Positions 16,808 to 25,233 of a stretch of DNA of 37,375 nucleotides are shown in pieces (within the stretch, counting starts at the first letter, position 1; each line of letters begins with the position of its first letter). The stretch lies in the NCBI GenBank assembly GCA_910578255.1, contig CAJTQM010000019.1, forward strand, positions 1 to 37,375, read 5' to 3'. A program made the position numbers and the translations under genes. Origin of the DNA: an uncultured Oscillospiraceae bacterium (GTDB taxonomy: Bacteria > Bacillota > Clostridia > Oscillospirales > Ruminococcaceae). The notes beneath the pieces were generated by a model. It saw only the letters and a program-made list of their open reading frames with translations. It searched no databases and had not been told where the DNA came from.

Positions 16808-16840
16808 CAAACCAAAGGGCATAGTTTGTCCTTCGGTTTG
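16808..16840 (-). repeat. intercistronic hairpin between transporter and kinase genes
   Basis: Arms at 16808-16818 and 16830-16840 pair over 11 bp with one G-U pair in the minus-strand RNA. It is followed by TTGCGTTTTGG, a poor U-run. It may lower expression of the kinase and regulator relative to the transporter genes. Confidence 0.5.
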
Positions 16841-16866
16841 CACGCGATTGGAAGGTCTTCTTTATT

Positions 16867-17757
16867 TTACCCCTTTACGGCGCCTAAAGTGATGCCCTCC
16901 TGAAAGTATTTTTGCAAAAAGGGATACAAAACCGCGATGGGGATGATGGCGACAAACGCGATTGCCATGCGGATGGCGGTGGACGGAATCTGAATTGTCG
17001 CAAAGGAAGAGGCCCCCTGAGCGGTGCTGGCCAGGGTGCGGATATCCTCCATGATCCGGTAAAGGAAGGTTTGGATGCCGTACATGCTCATGTCAGACAT
17101 GAAGTACAGCCCGTTGAGCCAGTCATTCCAGTAGTCCAGCGCGGCGAACAGGCCGACGGTGACTAAAATGGGCTTTCCCAGCGGCAGGATGATTTTTCTG
17201 TAGATGGTAAAGGTGCCGGCCCCGTCGATTTCCGCCGCGTCAAAAATTGCGCTGGGAATGCTGTTGCTGAAAAAGGTGCGCATCAAAAGCACATGAACGG
17301 CGTTGAGCATGAGATAGGGGACGACCAGCGCCCAAAACGTATTTTTTATGTGCAGCGTATTGGTGTACATCAGGTAGGTGGGAACCAGTCCGCCGGAAAA
17401 CAGCATGGTGAAAAAAACGTATAAATTCCAAAACTTTCTGCCCGGCAGGGCCTTCATGGACAGGCAGAAGGCGAGCATGGAGCCCATAAGTAGATGAGCG
17501 ATGGTCCCAACGCAGGTGGCGGCGATGGTCAGCCCGTAAGCGCGGAAAATAGAGGATCCCTTTCGGATGAGGTAATGGTACGCTTCCAGGCTGAATTTCG
17601 CCGGCCAGAACGAGTAGCCGTGGGCGATCAGTTCATTTTCGTCGGTGATTGACGACATGAACAGAAGAATGAAGGGAACGATCACGCATAGGGTGGTAAT
17701 GGCCAGAAAAAAGTGGGAAACGAATAAAAAAGCCTTTTCTCCTTTTGTTTTGATCAT
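16867..17757 (-). CDS. carbohydrate ABC transporter permease, LplC/YtcP type
   Basis: Integral membrane subunit of 296 aa with about six hydrophobic segments. The cytoplasmic EAA loop that contacts the ATPase is visible as DAAEIDGAGTFTIYRKIILP (about residues 190-209), and the conserved C-terminal end PFLQKYFQEGITLGAVKG is typical of CUT1 inner-membrane permeases. ATG at 17757 is preceded by AAAGGAGG. It lies 11 bp after the partner permease gene. No ATP-binding subunit is encoded locally, as is usual for this LplABC-like group, so a shared MsmK/MsmX-type ATPase is assumed to power it. Confidence 0.93.
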   Translation of the reverse strand: MIKTKGEKAFLFVSHFFLAITTLCVIVPFILLFMSSITDENELIAHGYSFWPAKFSLEAYHYLIRKGSSIFRAYGLTIAATCVGTIAHLLMGSMLAFCLSMKALPGRKFWNLYVFFTMLFSGGLVPTYLMYTNTLHIKNTFWALVVPYLMLNAVHVLLMRTFFSNSIPSAIFDAAEIDGAGTFTIYRKIILPLGKPILVTVGLFAALDYWNDWLNGLYFMSDMSMYGIQTFLYRIMEDIRTLASTAQGASSFATIQIPSTAIRMAIAFVAIIPIAVLYPFLQKYFQEGITLGAVKG

Positions 17758-17768
17758 AGCGGCCTCCT

Positions 17769-18728
17769 TTAAAACAGAGCGTCATCCGGGCTTAATTTGC
17801 GCACCAGAAGATTAGAAAGATACACTAAGACAAATCCCACCACCGACTGGACAAATCCGGCGGCGGACGCCATGCCGATATTGCCGATTTTTAACAGCGC
17901 CCGGTAAACATAGGTATCGATGACGTTGGTCACGTCGAACAAACTGCCGGAGTTCATGGGGACTTGGTAAAACAAGCCGAAATTCGCGTGGAAAATCCGC
18001 CCGATGTTTAAAAGAGCCAGTGTGATAATGGTCGGCACCAGACTGGGCAGTGTAATGCGCCAGATCTGCTGGAATTTTCCGGCTCCGTCGATTTTTGCCG
18101 CCTCGTAAAGGGTGTCGTCAATCCCGGTGATCGCCGCGATATAAAGTAAGCTGGAATAGCCGGCGGTTTTCCAGGTGTTGACGATGGTGAGGATAAAGGG
18201 CCAGTACTTCTTCTGGGTATACCACGAGATGGACTCCTTTCCCAGCGGCTCGAGGATGGTGCGGTTAATTAGGCCGTTATCGGCGCTTAAAAAGGCGAAG
18301 GAGATATAGCTGACAATGATAATAGAGACCAAAAAGGGAAAAAGGATCACGCTTTGATAGACCTTTTTCGCCAGCTTATGCCGGATTTCGGTGATCATGA
18401 TGGCCAGCGCAATCCCCAAAAGGGTGTTTACGATGATAAAAGCCAGATTGTACAAAATGGTGTTGCGGGTTATGATTACGGCGTCGCCGGTGGTAAACAG
18501 AAACCGGAAATTTTGCAGGCCGTTCCAGGGGCTTTTGTAAATGCCGTCCCGGACGTTGTATTTTTTAAAGGCAACGATCAGTCCGGTCATGGGAATGTAG
18601 TTATTAATAAAAAAGTACAAAAGCCCTGGCAGCATCATCAGGTAGGCAGGCGCCCATTTACGGATTTGGTTTTTGCGGCGCAGCTTTTTTCGGATGGCGC
18701 TTTGCGTCTTTTTCTCTTGGTTTTTCAA
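17769..18728 (-). CDS. carbohydrate ABC transporter permease, LplB/YteP type
   Basis: Membrane permease of 319 aa with about six hydrophobic segments, the family N-terminal pattern MMLPGLLYFFINNYIPMTG, and the EAA loop YEAAKIDGAGKFQQIWRITLP. Its partner is the permease encoded 11 bp downstream. I start it at a TTG (18728) because GAGGGG lies 6 bases before it; an upstream in-frame ATG at 18779 sits in the arm of a strong hairpin and has a poor ribosome site. Substrate delivery comes from the lipoprotein encoded immediately upstream. Confidence 0.9.
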   Translation of the reverse strand: MKNQEKKTQSAIRKKLRRKNQIRKWAPAYLMMLPGLLYFFINNYIPMTGLIVAFKKYNVRDGIYKSPWNGLQNFRFLFTTGDAVIITRNTILYNLAFIIVNTLLGIALAIMITEIRHKLAKKVYQSVILFPFLVSIIIVSYISFAFLSADNGLINRTILEPLGKESISWYTQKKYWPFILTIVNTWKTAGYSSLLYIAAITGIDDTLYEAAKIDGAGKFQQIWRITLPSLVPTIITLALLNIGRIFHANFGLFYQVPMNSGSLFDVTNVIDTYVYRALLKIGNIGMASAAGFVQSVVGFVLVYLSNLLVRKLSPDDALF

Positions 18729-18747
18729 AAAAATCCCCTCTTTCAAG

Positions 18748-18782
18748 AAAATGCGCTGCCCCCAAGAAGGGCAACACATTTT
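18748..18782 (-). terminator. terminator-like hairpin between solute-binding protein and permease genes
   Basis: Arms 18748-18761 and 18769-18782 form a 14-bp stem (two G-U pairs in the minus-strand RNA) with a 7-base loop and end in UUUUCUU. Placed between the binding protein and permeases, it would allow partial read-through and keep the lipoprotein in excess, a common arrangement in ABC importer operons. Confidence 0.75.
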
Positions 18783-18828
18783 CTCTTTGTTACTTACTGG
18801 AATTTTGGACTAAAGAACACAAATGGAC

Positions 18829-20352
18829 TTATTTGGAAGCAAGCCACGCGTCGAACTGGGCTTGTTTTGCGTCGATGATGGTTTGCAGCCCCGCGTCGTA
18901 CAATTCCTTGTTGAAGTTTGCAATTTCCGTTTCCGGGTCCACCGCGCCAGAGCCGATCACATACGCGTATTTTTCCCGGATCGCGTCAAGGTTCGCCAGT
19001 TCGGTTTCATACTCGCTTCCGTCGAAGAAGAAGCCGTAACCTTTGGAAACGGTCATGTTTTTGTTATAATCCGCCATCACCTGTGCCAGATCCGCGGGAT
19101 TTCCATTCCAGATACCGGCGATAAACTGGTTGGGGATGGTCCAGCCCCGGTTCTGGTGGTATCCGACAGAGTTCATATCGACCCCTTCGGGGTAGTCGAT
19201 AAGGATTTTGTCTTCGTCGATATATTCCCAGTGCTCGCCTTCCACGCCCCAGTTCCACAGGTTCATAAACTCTGCGCTGCCATACATCCAATCCAGAAAT
19301 TCCATCGCTTTTTCCGGATTTTTGGACTGGGAGGCGATACACCAGCCGTCGCTTAAAGTGACGCCGTTTTTAATCGGCTTGTCAAAATTAAAGACAACGC
19401 AGGGATAGCCGGTGGCCAACTCCGCCTCTACGTCCCGGTAAGGCTTTACCAGGTCAAAGTCACAAAACAGGTTGCCGGCCCGCATCTGGGCGGTTCCGCT
19501 GTCGGTAGAGGTGGACAGGTCCTTCTGCACGTATCCGGCCTGATACCATTCCCGCATCAGCTTTACGCGGTGCAGGTATTCCTCGGACTCAAACCAGTTG
19601 ACCAGCTTAGTGTCGTTGGCCGGGTCGAGAAGAACGCCATACTCGTTGCCGAGATTGTCGATGCCCCGTCCCAGGTAAATAGACGCGGGCGTATAAATGT
19701 AAGAGCCGCCGAACACGATCATATTGGGGAATTTTTCATGGACTGCCGCGAAGATCGCCGTCATGTCGTCAAGGGAGGTGAGTTTAGAGCAGTTTTCCCC
19801 CACGTCGATGCCGCAGGCATCCAGAATATCCTTGCGCATAATCATGCCGCCTGCGTAATCCCGTTCTTTGTTAATCGGGATTGCGTACACAAAGCCACCG
19901 ATATTGGCGATATTGGATTCGTCTCCATAGACTTTTTGGATGTTTTCGCTGTGCTTTTCCAAAAGCGGCCCCAGGTCCTGAATATATCCGTTGGAGATAT
20001 AGGACATGGCGTTGCCGGAGGGCAGGGGGAACACGTCCAGATCCTCGCCGCCGGCCAGCATCAGCATCAGCTGCTGTTCGGGAGAACTGGGCAGCAGTAC
20101 CAGGTTCAGGTTCATGTTCAACTCTTTCAAGACCAACTCCTGCATGGCCTGGGTGACTTTGCTCTGATCGGGATAGTCGCTGCCGACAGTGATTGCGAGC
20201 GTTAAATCATAGGGCTTTTCGTTTTGAACCGGCGCCGATTCGCCGCCGCTGCCGGGCACAGAACTACTGGTAGGCGTGCTGCCGTTGCAGCCGGCCATCA
20301 ATGCCAAAACCATGAATATGGCCAAAACAAAAGCCAAGGTGCGTGTTTTCAT
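18829..20352 (-). CDS. extracellular carbohydrate-binding lipoprotein of ABC transporter (LplA-like)
   Basis: Lipoprotein of 507 aa. A signal peptide (KTRTLAFVLAIFMVLALMAGC) ends in a lipobox with the lipidated Cys22, followed by a Ser/Pro-rich linker and a family 1 solute-binding fold. It captures a carbohydrate outside the membrane and delivers it to the two permeases encoded downstream. ATG at 20352 is chosen because AAGGAGG lies 9 bases upstream and the signal peptide starts there; the frame stays open further upstream without a signal. It is the first gene of a leftward transporter-kinase-regulator cluster. Its promoter should lie within 20353-20520, but I could not identify it reliably. 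Confidence 0.92.
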   Translation of the reverse strand: MKTRTLAFVLAIFMVLALMAGCNGSTPTSSSVPGSGGESAPVQNEKPYDLTLAITVGSDYPDQSKVTQAMQELVLKELNMNLNLVLLPSSPEQQLMLMLAGGEDLDVFPLPSGNAMSYISNGYIQDLGPLLEKHSENIQKVYGDESNIANIGGFVYAIPINKERDYAGGMIMRKDILDACGIDVGENCSKLTSLDDMTAIFAAVHEKFPNMIVFGGSYIYTPASIYLGRGIDNLGNEYGVLLDPANDTKLVNWFESEEYLHRVKLMREWYQAGYVQKDLSTSTDSGTAQMRAGNLFCDFDLVKPYRDVEAELATGYPCVVFNFDKPIKNGVTLSDGWCIASQSKNPEKAMEFLDWMYGSAEFMNLWNWGVEGEHWEYIDEDKILIDYPEGVDMNSVGYHQNRGWTIPNQFIAGIWNGNPADLAQVMADYNKNMTVSKGYGFFFDGSEYETELANLDAIREKYAYVIGSGAVDPETEIANFNKELYDAGLQTIIDAKQAQFDAWLASK

Positions 20353-20524
20353 TGAAAAAAACCTCCTTGCGTAATTTTGCCCAAAAAGAAAAACACTTCT
20401 TTCAGAGCAGTTTGTACTTTTAGAATAGCAAGGATGAAAGAGGAAAAACAGAAAAGAAAAAGACCTTTTATGCCACAATTTGGAGATGTTGAAGAAAGAG
20501 CGGGCGGGTAAAAATAGCAAAAAC

Positions 20525-20562
20525 GAAAAAAGAAGAGCCGGGCCCAAAAGGCCTGACTCTTT
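20525..20562 (-). terminator. terminator of the second kinase gene
   Basis: Minus-strand stem AAGAGTCAGGCC paired with the facing arm over 12 positions (one A-C mismatch, one G-U) around a short U-rich loop, followed by C and six T. It lies 14 bp beyond the kinase stop codon and separates this unit from the next leftward one. Confidence 0.8.
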
Positions 20563-20575
20563 TGCCAGCACGCGC

Positions 20576-22375
20576 CTACATAGGCGGCAGGGTCATGATT
20601 ACGCGGGTTCCGCCGCCCCGGGCGCTTTCAAAATGCAGATGATACGCGCAGCCGTAGTAATTCTGGATGCGCTCGTTGATGTTGTAAACGCCGTAACGGC
20701 TGCCGGTACTCTGCGCGTTTTCCGGCGGTCTGCCGGCGTTGAGTTGTTCCATCATTTCCGGCGGAATGCCGATGCCGTCGTCGATGACCTGAAGCTGGAT
20801 GGTATCCTCTAAAATCTGGCCGAGGATGACGATCCGGCCCCGCTTGTCCCCCCGGCTCATGATGCCGTGGGAGATGCTGTTTTCCACCAGCGGCTGCAAA
20901 ATAATATTGGGAACGGTGTACTGCATCATGGAGGAGGGCACATCGATCTCAAGGGTCAGGCAGCCGGGATAGCGGATCTTCTGAATCTCAAAATAAGCCT
21001 CCACCAGCTTTAATTCCTGCCACAGCTGGTAAACGTCTCTGCCGTGGTTTAAACTCAGCTTGTAAAAGCGAGAAAGGGCACTGACCAGCTGCTCCACCTT
21101 TTTCGGGTCCTCTAAAAAAGCGTAGCTGTTGATCATTTCCAGCGTATTATACAAAAAGTGGGGATTGATCTGCGCCTGCAAAGCCCGCAGCTGGGCGGCC
21201 TTCAGTTCAATGCCGGAAAGGTATTTTGCCTCGACCAATAATTCCAGTTCATCGACCATGTAGTTATAGTGGTCGATCAACTCGTCGATTTCGTCATGGG
21301 TGCCGCTGGCCGGCAAATTTCGAAACTCCCCGTGGCGCACCGCCTCCATCCCGTCCACCACCGAGCGGATTTTCTGGGAGACACCCTTGGAAAAATGAAA
21401 GGTGGAAGAAAAAATCACCGTTCCGGCGATAAATGCCACCAGAATAAAAAGCAGCACCTGGTCCAGGTCGGAATAGGAAAAGAGGCTTTTATCCGGCACA
21501 AAGGTGACAAGCCGCCAGGGCGCCGCCTCAAAATCGGCGCAGCTTACATGATAGCGGACCCCATCGACTAAAATAGAATCCTGCCCGTCCAACTCTGGCA
21601 GCGTATCAAACGCGCAGGAATTGCCCAAAGACGCGGAAGCGATGATCTGCCCGCCGGCGTCTGCCACCAAAGCGCAGCTTCCCTCCAGTACCAGGCTGCT
21701 TTGTAGCTGTTCCTCCACCTCCGACAGGGAAAAATCCAGCTGATAGATCACGGCGGTCCGCCGAAAATCGGTCAGATCCACGCCCTTTACCATGTAGGAT
21801 AGCGTGTCCTTACCGGAAAGCACGTTCTGGGCCTGATCCAACAGGTCGTTTTCCCAGGAGGAAAGCCAGAGAGAACGCCCCCGGCCCTGCTGGATTTGGG
21901 TGAGCCAGTCCTGACCGGTCAGAAGGTTTATGCTGCAGTAATGATAGGAATCCAGAATATAAAAGTAGGCGGGGTCCACGTAGATCCGCAGCCTTTTGAT
22001 TCCCTGGGCGCTTTCGATAAAATAAATGACGTTGTCCAGATCGGCTTTAAAGCTTCGCTGCGCAGAAAAAGAAGGGTCGATTTTGCCGCTGCGCAGAAAC
22101 TGGTTGATCCCCGGATCGTTTAAAAGAAGGTTGGCACATTTTTTTATCTGGCCCAGGCGGTCGTTTAAGACATCATAGGTCTGCTGAAAGTTGTTGCGGA
22201 TGGAGGCGGCGGTGTTTTCGCCGGAAACCCGAATGGTATCGGTCACCAGTAAAAACGAGCAGACAAACAAAGGCAGAAACACCGACGCCAAAAACAGCGC
22301 CACCACCTTTGTGAAAAAGTTGGAATAGCGAATCCGGTTTTGCAGATAGTGAAAAAAGCGTTTGACCCATCTCAT
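20576..22375 (-). CDS. sensor histidine kinase (YesM-like), second system
   Basis: Protein of 599 aa. Membrane segments lie near residues 20-45 (KVVALFLASVFLPLFVCSFLL) and about 300-325 (VLLFILVAFIAGTVIFSSTF), enclosing an extracellular sensing domain of about 250 residues. A HAMP-like region follows, then the His_kinase H-box LQAQINPHFLYNTLEM and ATPase motifs LQPLVENSISHGI and DDGIGIPPEMM. ATG at 22375 follows GGGAG and overlaps the regulator's stop codon as ATGA. It pairs with the AraC-type response regulator encoded just upstream and most likely controls the divergent permease/binding-protein genes. Confidence 0.94.
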   Translation of the reverse strand: MRWVKRFFHYLQNRIRYSNFFTKVVALFLASVFLPLFVCSFLLVTDTIRVSGENTAASIRNNFQQTYDVLNDRLGQIKKCANLLLNDPGINQFLRSGKIDPSFSAQRSFKADLDNVIYFIESAQGIKRLRIYVDPAYFYILDSYHYCSINLLTGQDWLTQIQQGRGRSLWLSSWENDLLDQAQNVLSGKDTLSYMVKGVDLTDFRRTAVIYQLDFSLSEVEEQLQSSLVLEGSCALVADAGGQIIASASLGNSCAFDTLPELDGQDSILVDGVRYHVSCADFEAAPWRLVTFVPDKSLFSYSDLDQVLLFILVAFIAGTVIFSSTFHFSKGVSQKIRSVVDGMEAVRHGEFRNLPASGTHDEIDELIDHYNYMVDELELLVEAKYLSGIELKAAQLRALQAQINPHFLYNTLEMINSYAFLEDPKKVEQLVSALSRFYKLSLNHGRDVYQLWQELKLVEAYFEIQKIRYPGCLTLEIDVPSSMMQYTVPNIILQPLVENSISHGIMSRGDKRGRIVILGQILEDTIQLQVIDDGIGIPPEMMEQLNAGRPPENAQSTGSRYGVYNINERIQNYYGCAYHLHFESARGGGTRVIMTLPPM

Positions 22376-23952
22376 AGCGTTTTCTCCCGGAACTGGGATG
22401 GGGAAAGACCGGTGAATTTTTTAAACTGGTAGGAAAAATAGTTGCCGTTTCGGTATCCAACCAAAAACCCCACATCCTTGACCTTGCACACTGGATCCTT
22501 TAAAAGTTGCTGGGCTTTCTGCATCCGGTAGTTTAAAATAAAGGTATTGATGGTCATTTCGGTGGTGTCTTTAAACAGATGGCAGATATAAGTCGGAGAA
22601 AGGTTGGTGTATTCGCTGATGGCAGTAATGGACAGATCCGGATTGGCGTAGTTGTTTTTAATAAATTTTACGATGCGGTCCACGGTGGAATTGCCGTATT
22701 TTCCCTCGCTGAGCGAATCGTAGTATTGATTGATCCCCTGGACCAGAAAATCCTCCAGCTGGGTGATAAAGGAAAAATTCTGAATGTGAACCCAAATATC
22801 CTGCTCTTTGCCGATTTTTTCATACAAAACGATCTGCTCATCCTGCGCTAAGCGCATCAACTCGCAGATGAGCGAATAATAGTGGCGCAGCACGTTGATG
22901 ACCAAAGTGTTTTGATACTGCTTAATCTCGCCGGTCAGGTTGTGGATATACAAAAGCGCGTGGTTGCGGTTTTGCTTTTTTAAAGTCTGGGAAAAGACCT
23001 CCACCTGCTCCGGGGTAAACTGATAGGTGCTGGCGCCGGTTTTTTTATAGTAGCAGACGCTGTCGCTTTCCTGGTAGAAGGACTGCTGCACCGCCATGAC
23101 GGCGGTTTCGTAGGAGCGGGCCAACTCCTTCCAGCTGCTGACCACCGAGCCCACCGCCACCACCGCGTTGATGCCGGAGCCGGACAGTTTATCCACCACA
23201 TAATTGCAGTACTGGTCGATCATTTTATAGTCGGTGAAATTAGAACCGGTGGACTGGCCGGTCAGGTGGATAATAATATGGTTGCCCTTACAGGTGCACA
23301 GGGGAGAAAGACTGGGCGCATCGTACACGCTGCTGATTTCATAAATGCTTTGGAACATAAAAGGAATAAAGGAGTTAAGGTTGCTGCCGCCTGCGGAAAA
23401 AGAGATTTTTGCGACGACGGTGACAAACAAAGAAGCGCCGCGGATTTCCGGCATCAACTCCTCCAGCAGCTGGCCGTTGTAAAAGCTGGGCTGGCACAAC
23501 TCGCCTGCGACCTCCATCAACTTTTGCAGATTGCGGCTTTGCTCAAAGGCTTTTACCTTGTGGGCGGTAGAGCGGTCGTTGTTTAAGGCGCTGACCGTTT
23601 CAAAAAGAACGCTGCGCAGCTCGTCTAAATCCACCGGCTTTTCAATATAGCTGACCGCCCCCAGGCGAATGGCGCTTTTAAAGTATTCCTTGTCGGTATA
23701 GCCGCTGACAAAGATCGTTTTAATGCCGGGAAAGCGCTGGCTTAACCGGGTGGCCAATTCAATGCCGTCGGTTTTGGGCATGCGAACGTCTGTCAGAAGG
23801 ATATCGGGAATGAAGGTATCGCACAAATGCAGCGCTTCATCGCCGTCTTCCGCCTGAATGATCTGCGAAATATGAAATTCTTCCCAATTGATCCCCTTGA
23901 TGATCCGCATTCTGGTAGGCGCTTCGTCGTCAACAATTAAAATTTTTAACAT
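22372..23952 (-). CDS. response regulator with AraC-type DNA-binding domain, second system
   Basis: Protein of 526 aa. Receiver domain at residues 1-120 (MLKILIVDDEAPTRMRIIKGI) with acidic pocket Asp8/Asp9 and phosphoacceptor Asp55 (ILLTDVRMP). A long central region is followed by a two-HTH AraC/XylS domain in the last 100 residues (SITAISEYTNLSPTYICHLF, VKDVGFLVGYRNGNYFSYQF). ATG at 23952 follows GGGAG and is where receiver homology starts; the upstream open frame reads AT-rich intergenic DNA. It lies divergently from the permease genes, and a 26-bp dyad between them is a candidate control site. Confidence 0.94.
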   Translation of the reverse strand: MLKILIVDDEAPTRMRIIKGINWEEFHISQIIQAEDGDEALHLCDTFIPDILLTDVRMPKTDGIELATRLSQRFPGIKTIFVSGYTDKEYFKSAIRLGAVSYIEKPVDLDELRSVLFETVSALNNDRSTAHKVKAFEQSRNLQKLMEVAGELCQPSFYNGQLLEELMPEIRGASLFVTVVAKISFSAGGSNLNSFIPFMFQSIYEISSVYDAPSLSPLCTCKGNHIIIHLTGQSTGSNFTDYKMIDQYCNYVVDKLSGSGINAVVAVGSVVSSWKELARSYETAVMAVQQSFYQESDSVCYYKKTGASTYQFTPEQVEVFSQTLKKQNRNHALLYIHNLTGEIKQYQNTLVINVLRHYYSLICELMRLAQDEQIVLYEKIGKEQDIWVHIQNFSFITQLEDFLVQGINQYYDSLSEGKYGNSTVDRIVKFIKNNYANPDLSITAISEYTNLSPTYICHLFKDTTEMTINTFILNYRMQKAQQLLKDPVCKVKDVGFLVGYRNGNYFSYQFKKFTGLSPSQFREKTL

Positions 23953-24004
23953 TTTTTTCTCCCTTTTAACTGGAAACGATAATTTTAACAACTGTATTTT
24001 GTGT

Positions 24005-24030
24005 ATTTTGTCACAGATAAATGACAAAAT
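24005..24030. promoter_or_regulatory. 26-bp dyad in the divergent control region
   Basis: Perfect 9-bp arms ATTTTGTCA and TGACAAAAT are separated by 8 bp. The dyad lies 53 bp upstream of the regulator start and 50 bp upstream of a TATAAT box reading toward the permeases. Size and symmetry fit a dimeric transcription factor site; whether the adjacent AraC-type regulator uses it is unknown. Confidence 0.55.
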
Positions 24031-24056
24031 CTTTAATGAAATCACAACTATTTTAA

Positions 24057-24085
24057 GATTTTTGATCCAAAAAAGCAAGTATAAT
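24057..24085 (+). promoter_or_regulatory. possible promoter of the second transporter
   Basis: TATAAT at 24080-24085 is a perfect -10 box. At 17 bp spacing the -35 would be GATTTT (24057-24062), a poor match, which is consistent with a promoter that needs an activator such as an AraC-type regulator. Confidence 0.4.
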
Positions 24086-24212
24086 TTACTTATGCAATCG
24101 AAATCACCATATAACTGTTTGCGGGACGGGATCGGATTGTTTAAAATACACAAAACGTGCGTGGGCAATCAGAGGGGATTTCCGGTTCATTCTATTTCGG
24201 GGAGGTTACACA

Positions 24213-25202
24213 ATGGCAAACACAGCGCAAACTGTAGAAAGGAATGCTCCGCAGGCCACCGAAGTAAAGTGGCAGAAGCCGTCGAAGTTCAAACACTTTT
24301 TAAAGACAGCTTGGGATTGTAAGATCCTGCTGGCCATGCTGCTGCCTGCATTGACCTACGTTATCATCTTCTCTTACATACCGATGACGGGTATCGTACT
24401 GGCTTTTAAAAAGTACAATTATGTCGATGGTATTTACGGAAGTCCGTGGGTTGGGTTTGACAACTTTAAGTTCCTGATCATTTCCAACAAACTCTGGCCT
24501 TTGACCAGAAACACCCTGCTTTACAACATCGTATTTATTTTCTTGGGCATGTTCTTGGCGGTTGCTTTCGCGATCATGATCAACGAACTGACCAATAAGG
24601 TGTTCAAAAAGATCTTCCAGTCCTTTATGTTCCTGCCCTACTTTATTTCGTGGGTAGTGGTACAGGCGATTTTCCAGGCGATCTTCGGATTTGAATATGG
24701 TATTTTTAACCATATCATCGAATTCTTCGGCGTTGAGAGAATCAACTTCTACGCAAGCCCCGACGGGTGGCCGGTCTTGCTTGTCTTCTTCAAGATGTGG
24801 AAGATGGTCGGTTATGACTGTATCGTTTATCTGGCTGCGGTTGCCGGTATCGACCAGGGCATGTACGAGGCCGCTTCCATCGACGGCGCCAACATCTGGC
24901 AGAGAATCCGTCATATCACCCTGCCCAGCCTGATCCCGACCATGGTTATCATGGGCCTGTTGGCAGTTGGTCAGATCTTCCGCGGCGACTTCGGTATGTT
25001 CTATCAGTTGGCCGGAAACAACGCGGTTATTCTAAAGGCTGCGGATATTTTGGATACGTTTATTTACCGTTCCTTGATGCAAACCAACGACTACGGTATG
25101 TCTTCGGCGGCCGGCTTGTATCAGTCGTGCCTGTGCTTCGTGACAATTTTGATTGTAAACAAGATTGTAAAGATCATCGAGCCGGATTATACCCTGTTCT
25201 AA
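24213..25202 (+). CDS. carbohydrate ABC transporter permease, LplB/YteP type, second system
   Basis: Membrane permease of 329 aa with about six hydrophobic segments, beginning after a polar N-terminus with ILLAMLLPALTYVIIFSYIP. The EAA loop YEAASIDGANIWQRIRHITL is visible near residue 225. It is clearly paralogous to the leftward permease of the first system. ATG at 24213 follows GGGGAGG. Codon use is biased to GGT, GTT, CGT, AAC and AAG, unlike most neighbours, suggesting strong expression. It forms an operon with the second permease 31 bp downstream; the ATPase is not encoded here. Confidence 0.94.
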   Translation: MANTAQTVERNAPQATEVKWQKPSKFKHFLKTAWDCKILLAMLLPALTYVIIFSYIPMTGIVLAFKKYNYVDGIYGSPWVGFDNFKFLIISNKLWPLTRNTLLYNIVFIFLGMFLAVAFAIMINELTNKVFKKIFQSFMFLPYFISWVVVQAIFQAIFGFEYGIFNHIIEFFGVERINFYASPDGWPVLLVFFKMWKMVGYDCIVYLAAVAGIDQGMYEAASIDGANIWQRIRHITLPSLIPTMVIMGLLAVGQIFRGDFGMFYQLAGNNAVILKAADILDTFIYRSLMQTNDYGMSSAAGLYQSCLCFVTILIVNKIVKIIEPDYTLF

Positions 25203-25233
25203 TCGAAAATTTGCAGAAAGGAGAGTTAATCGC

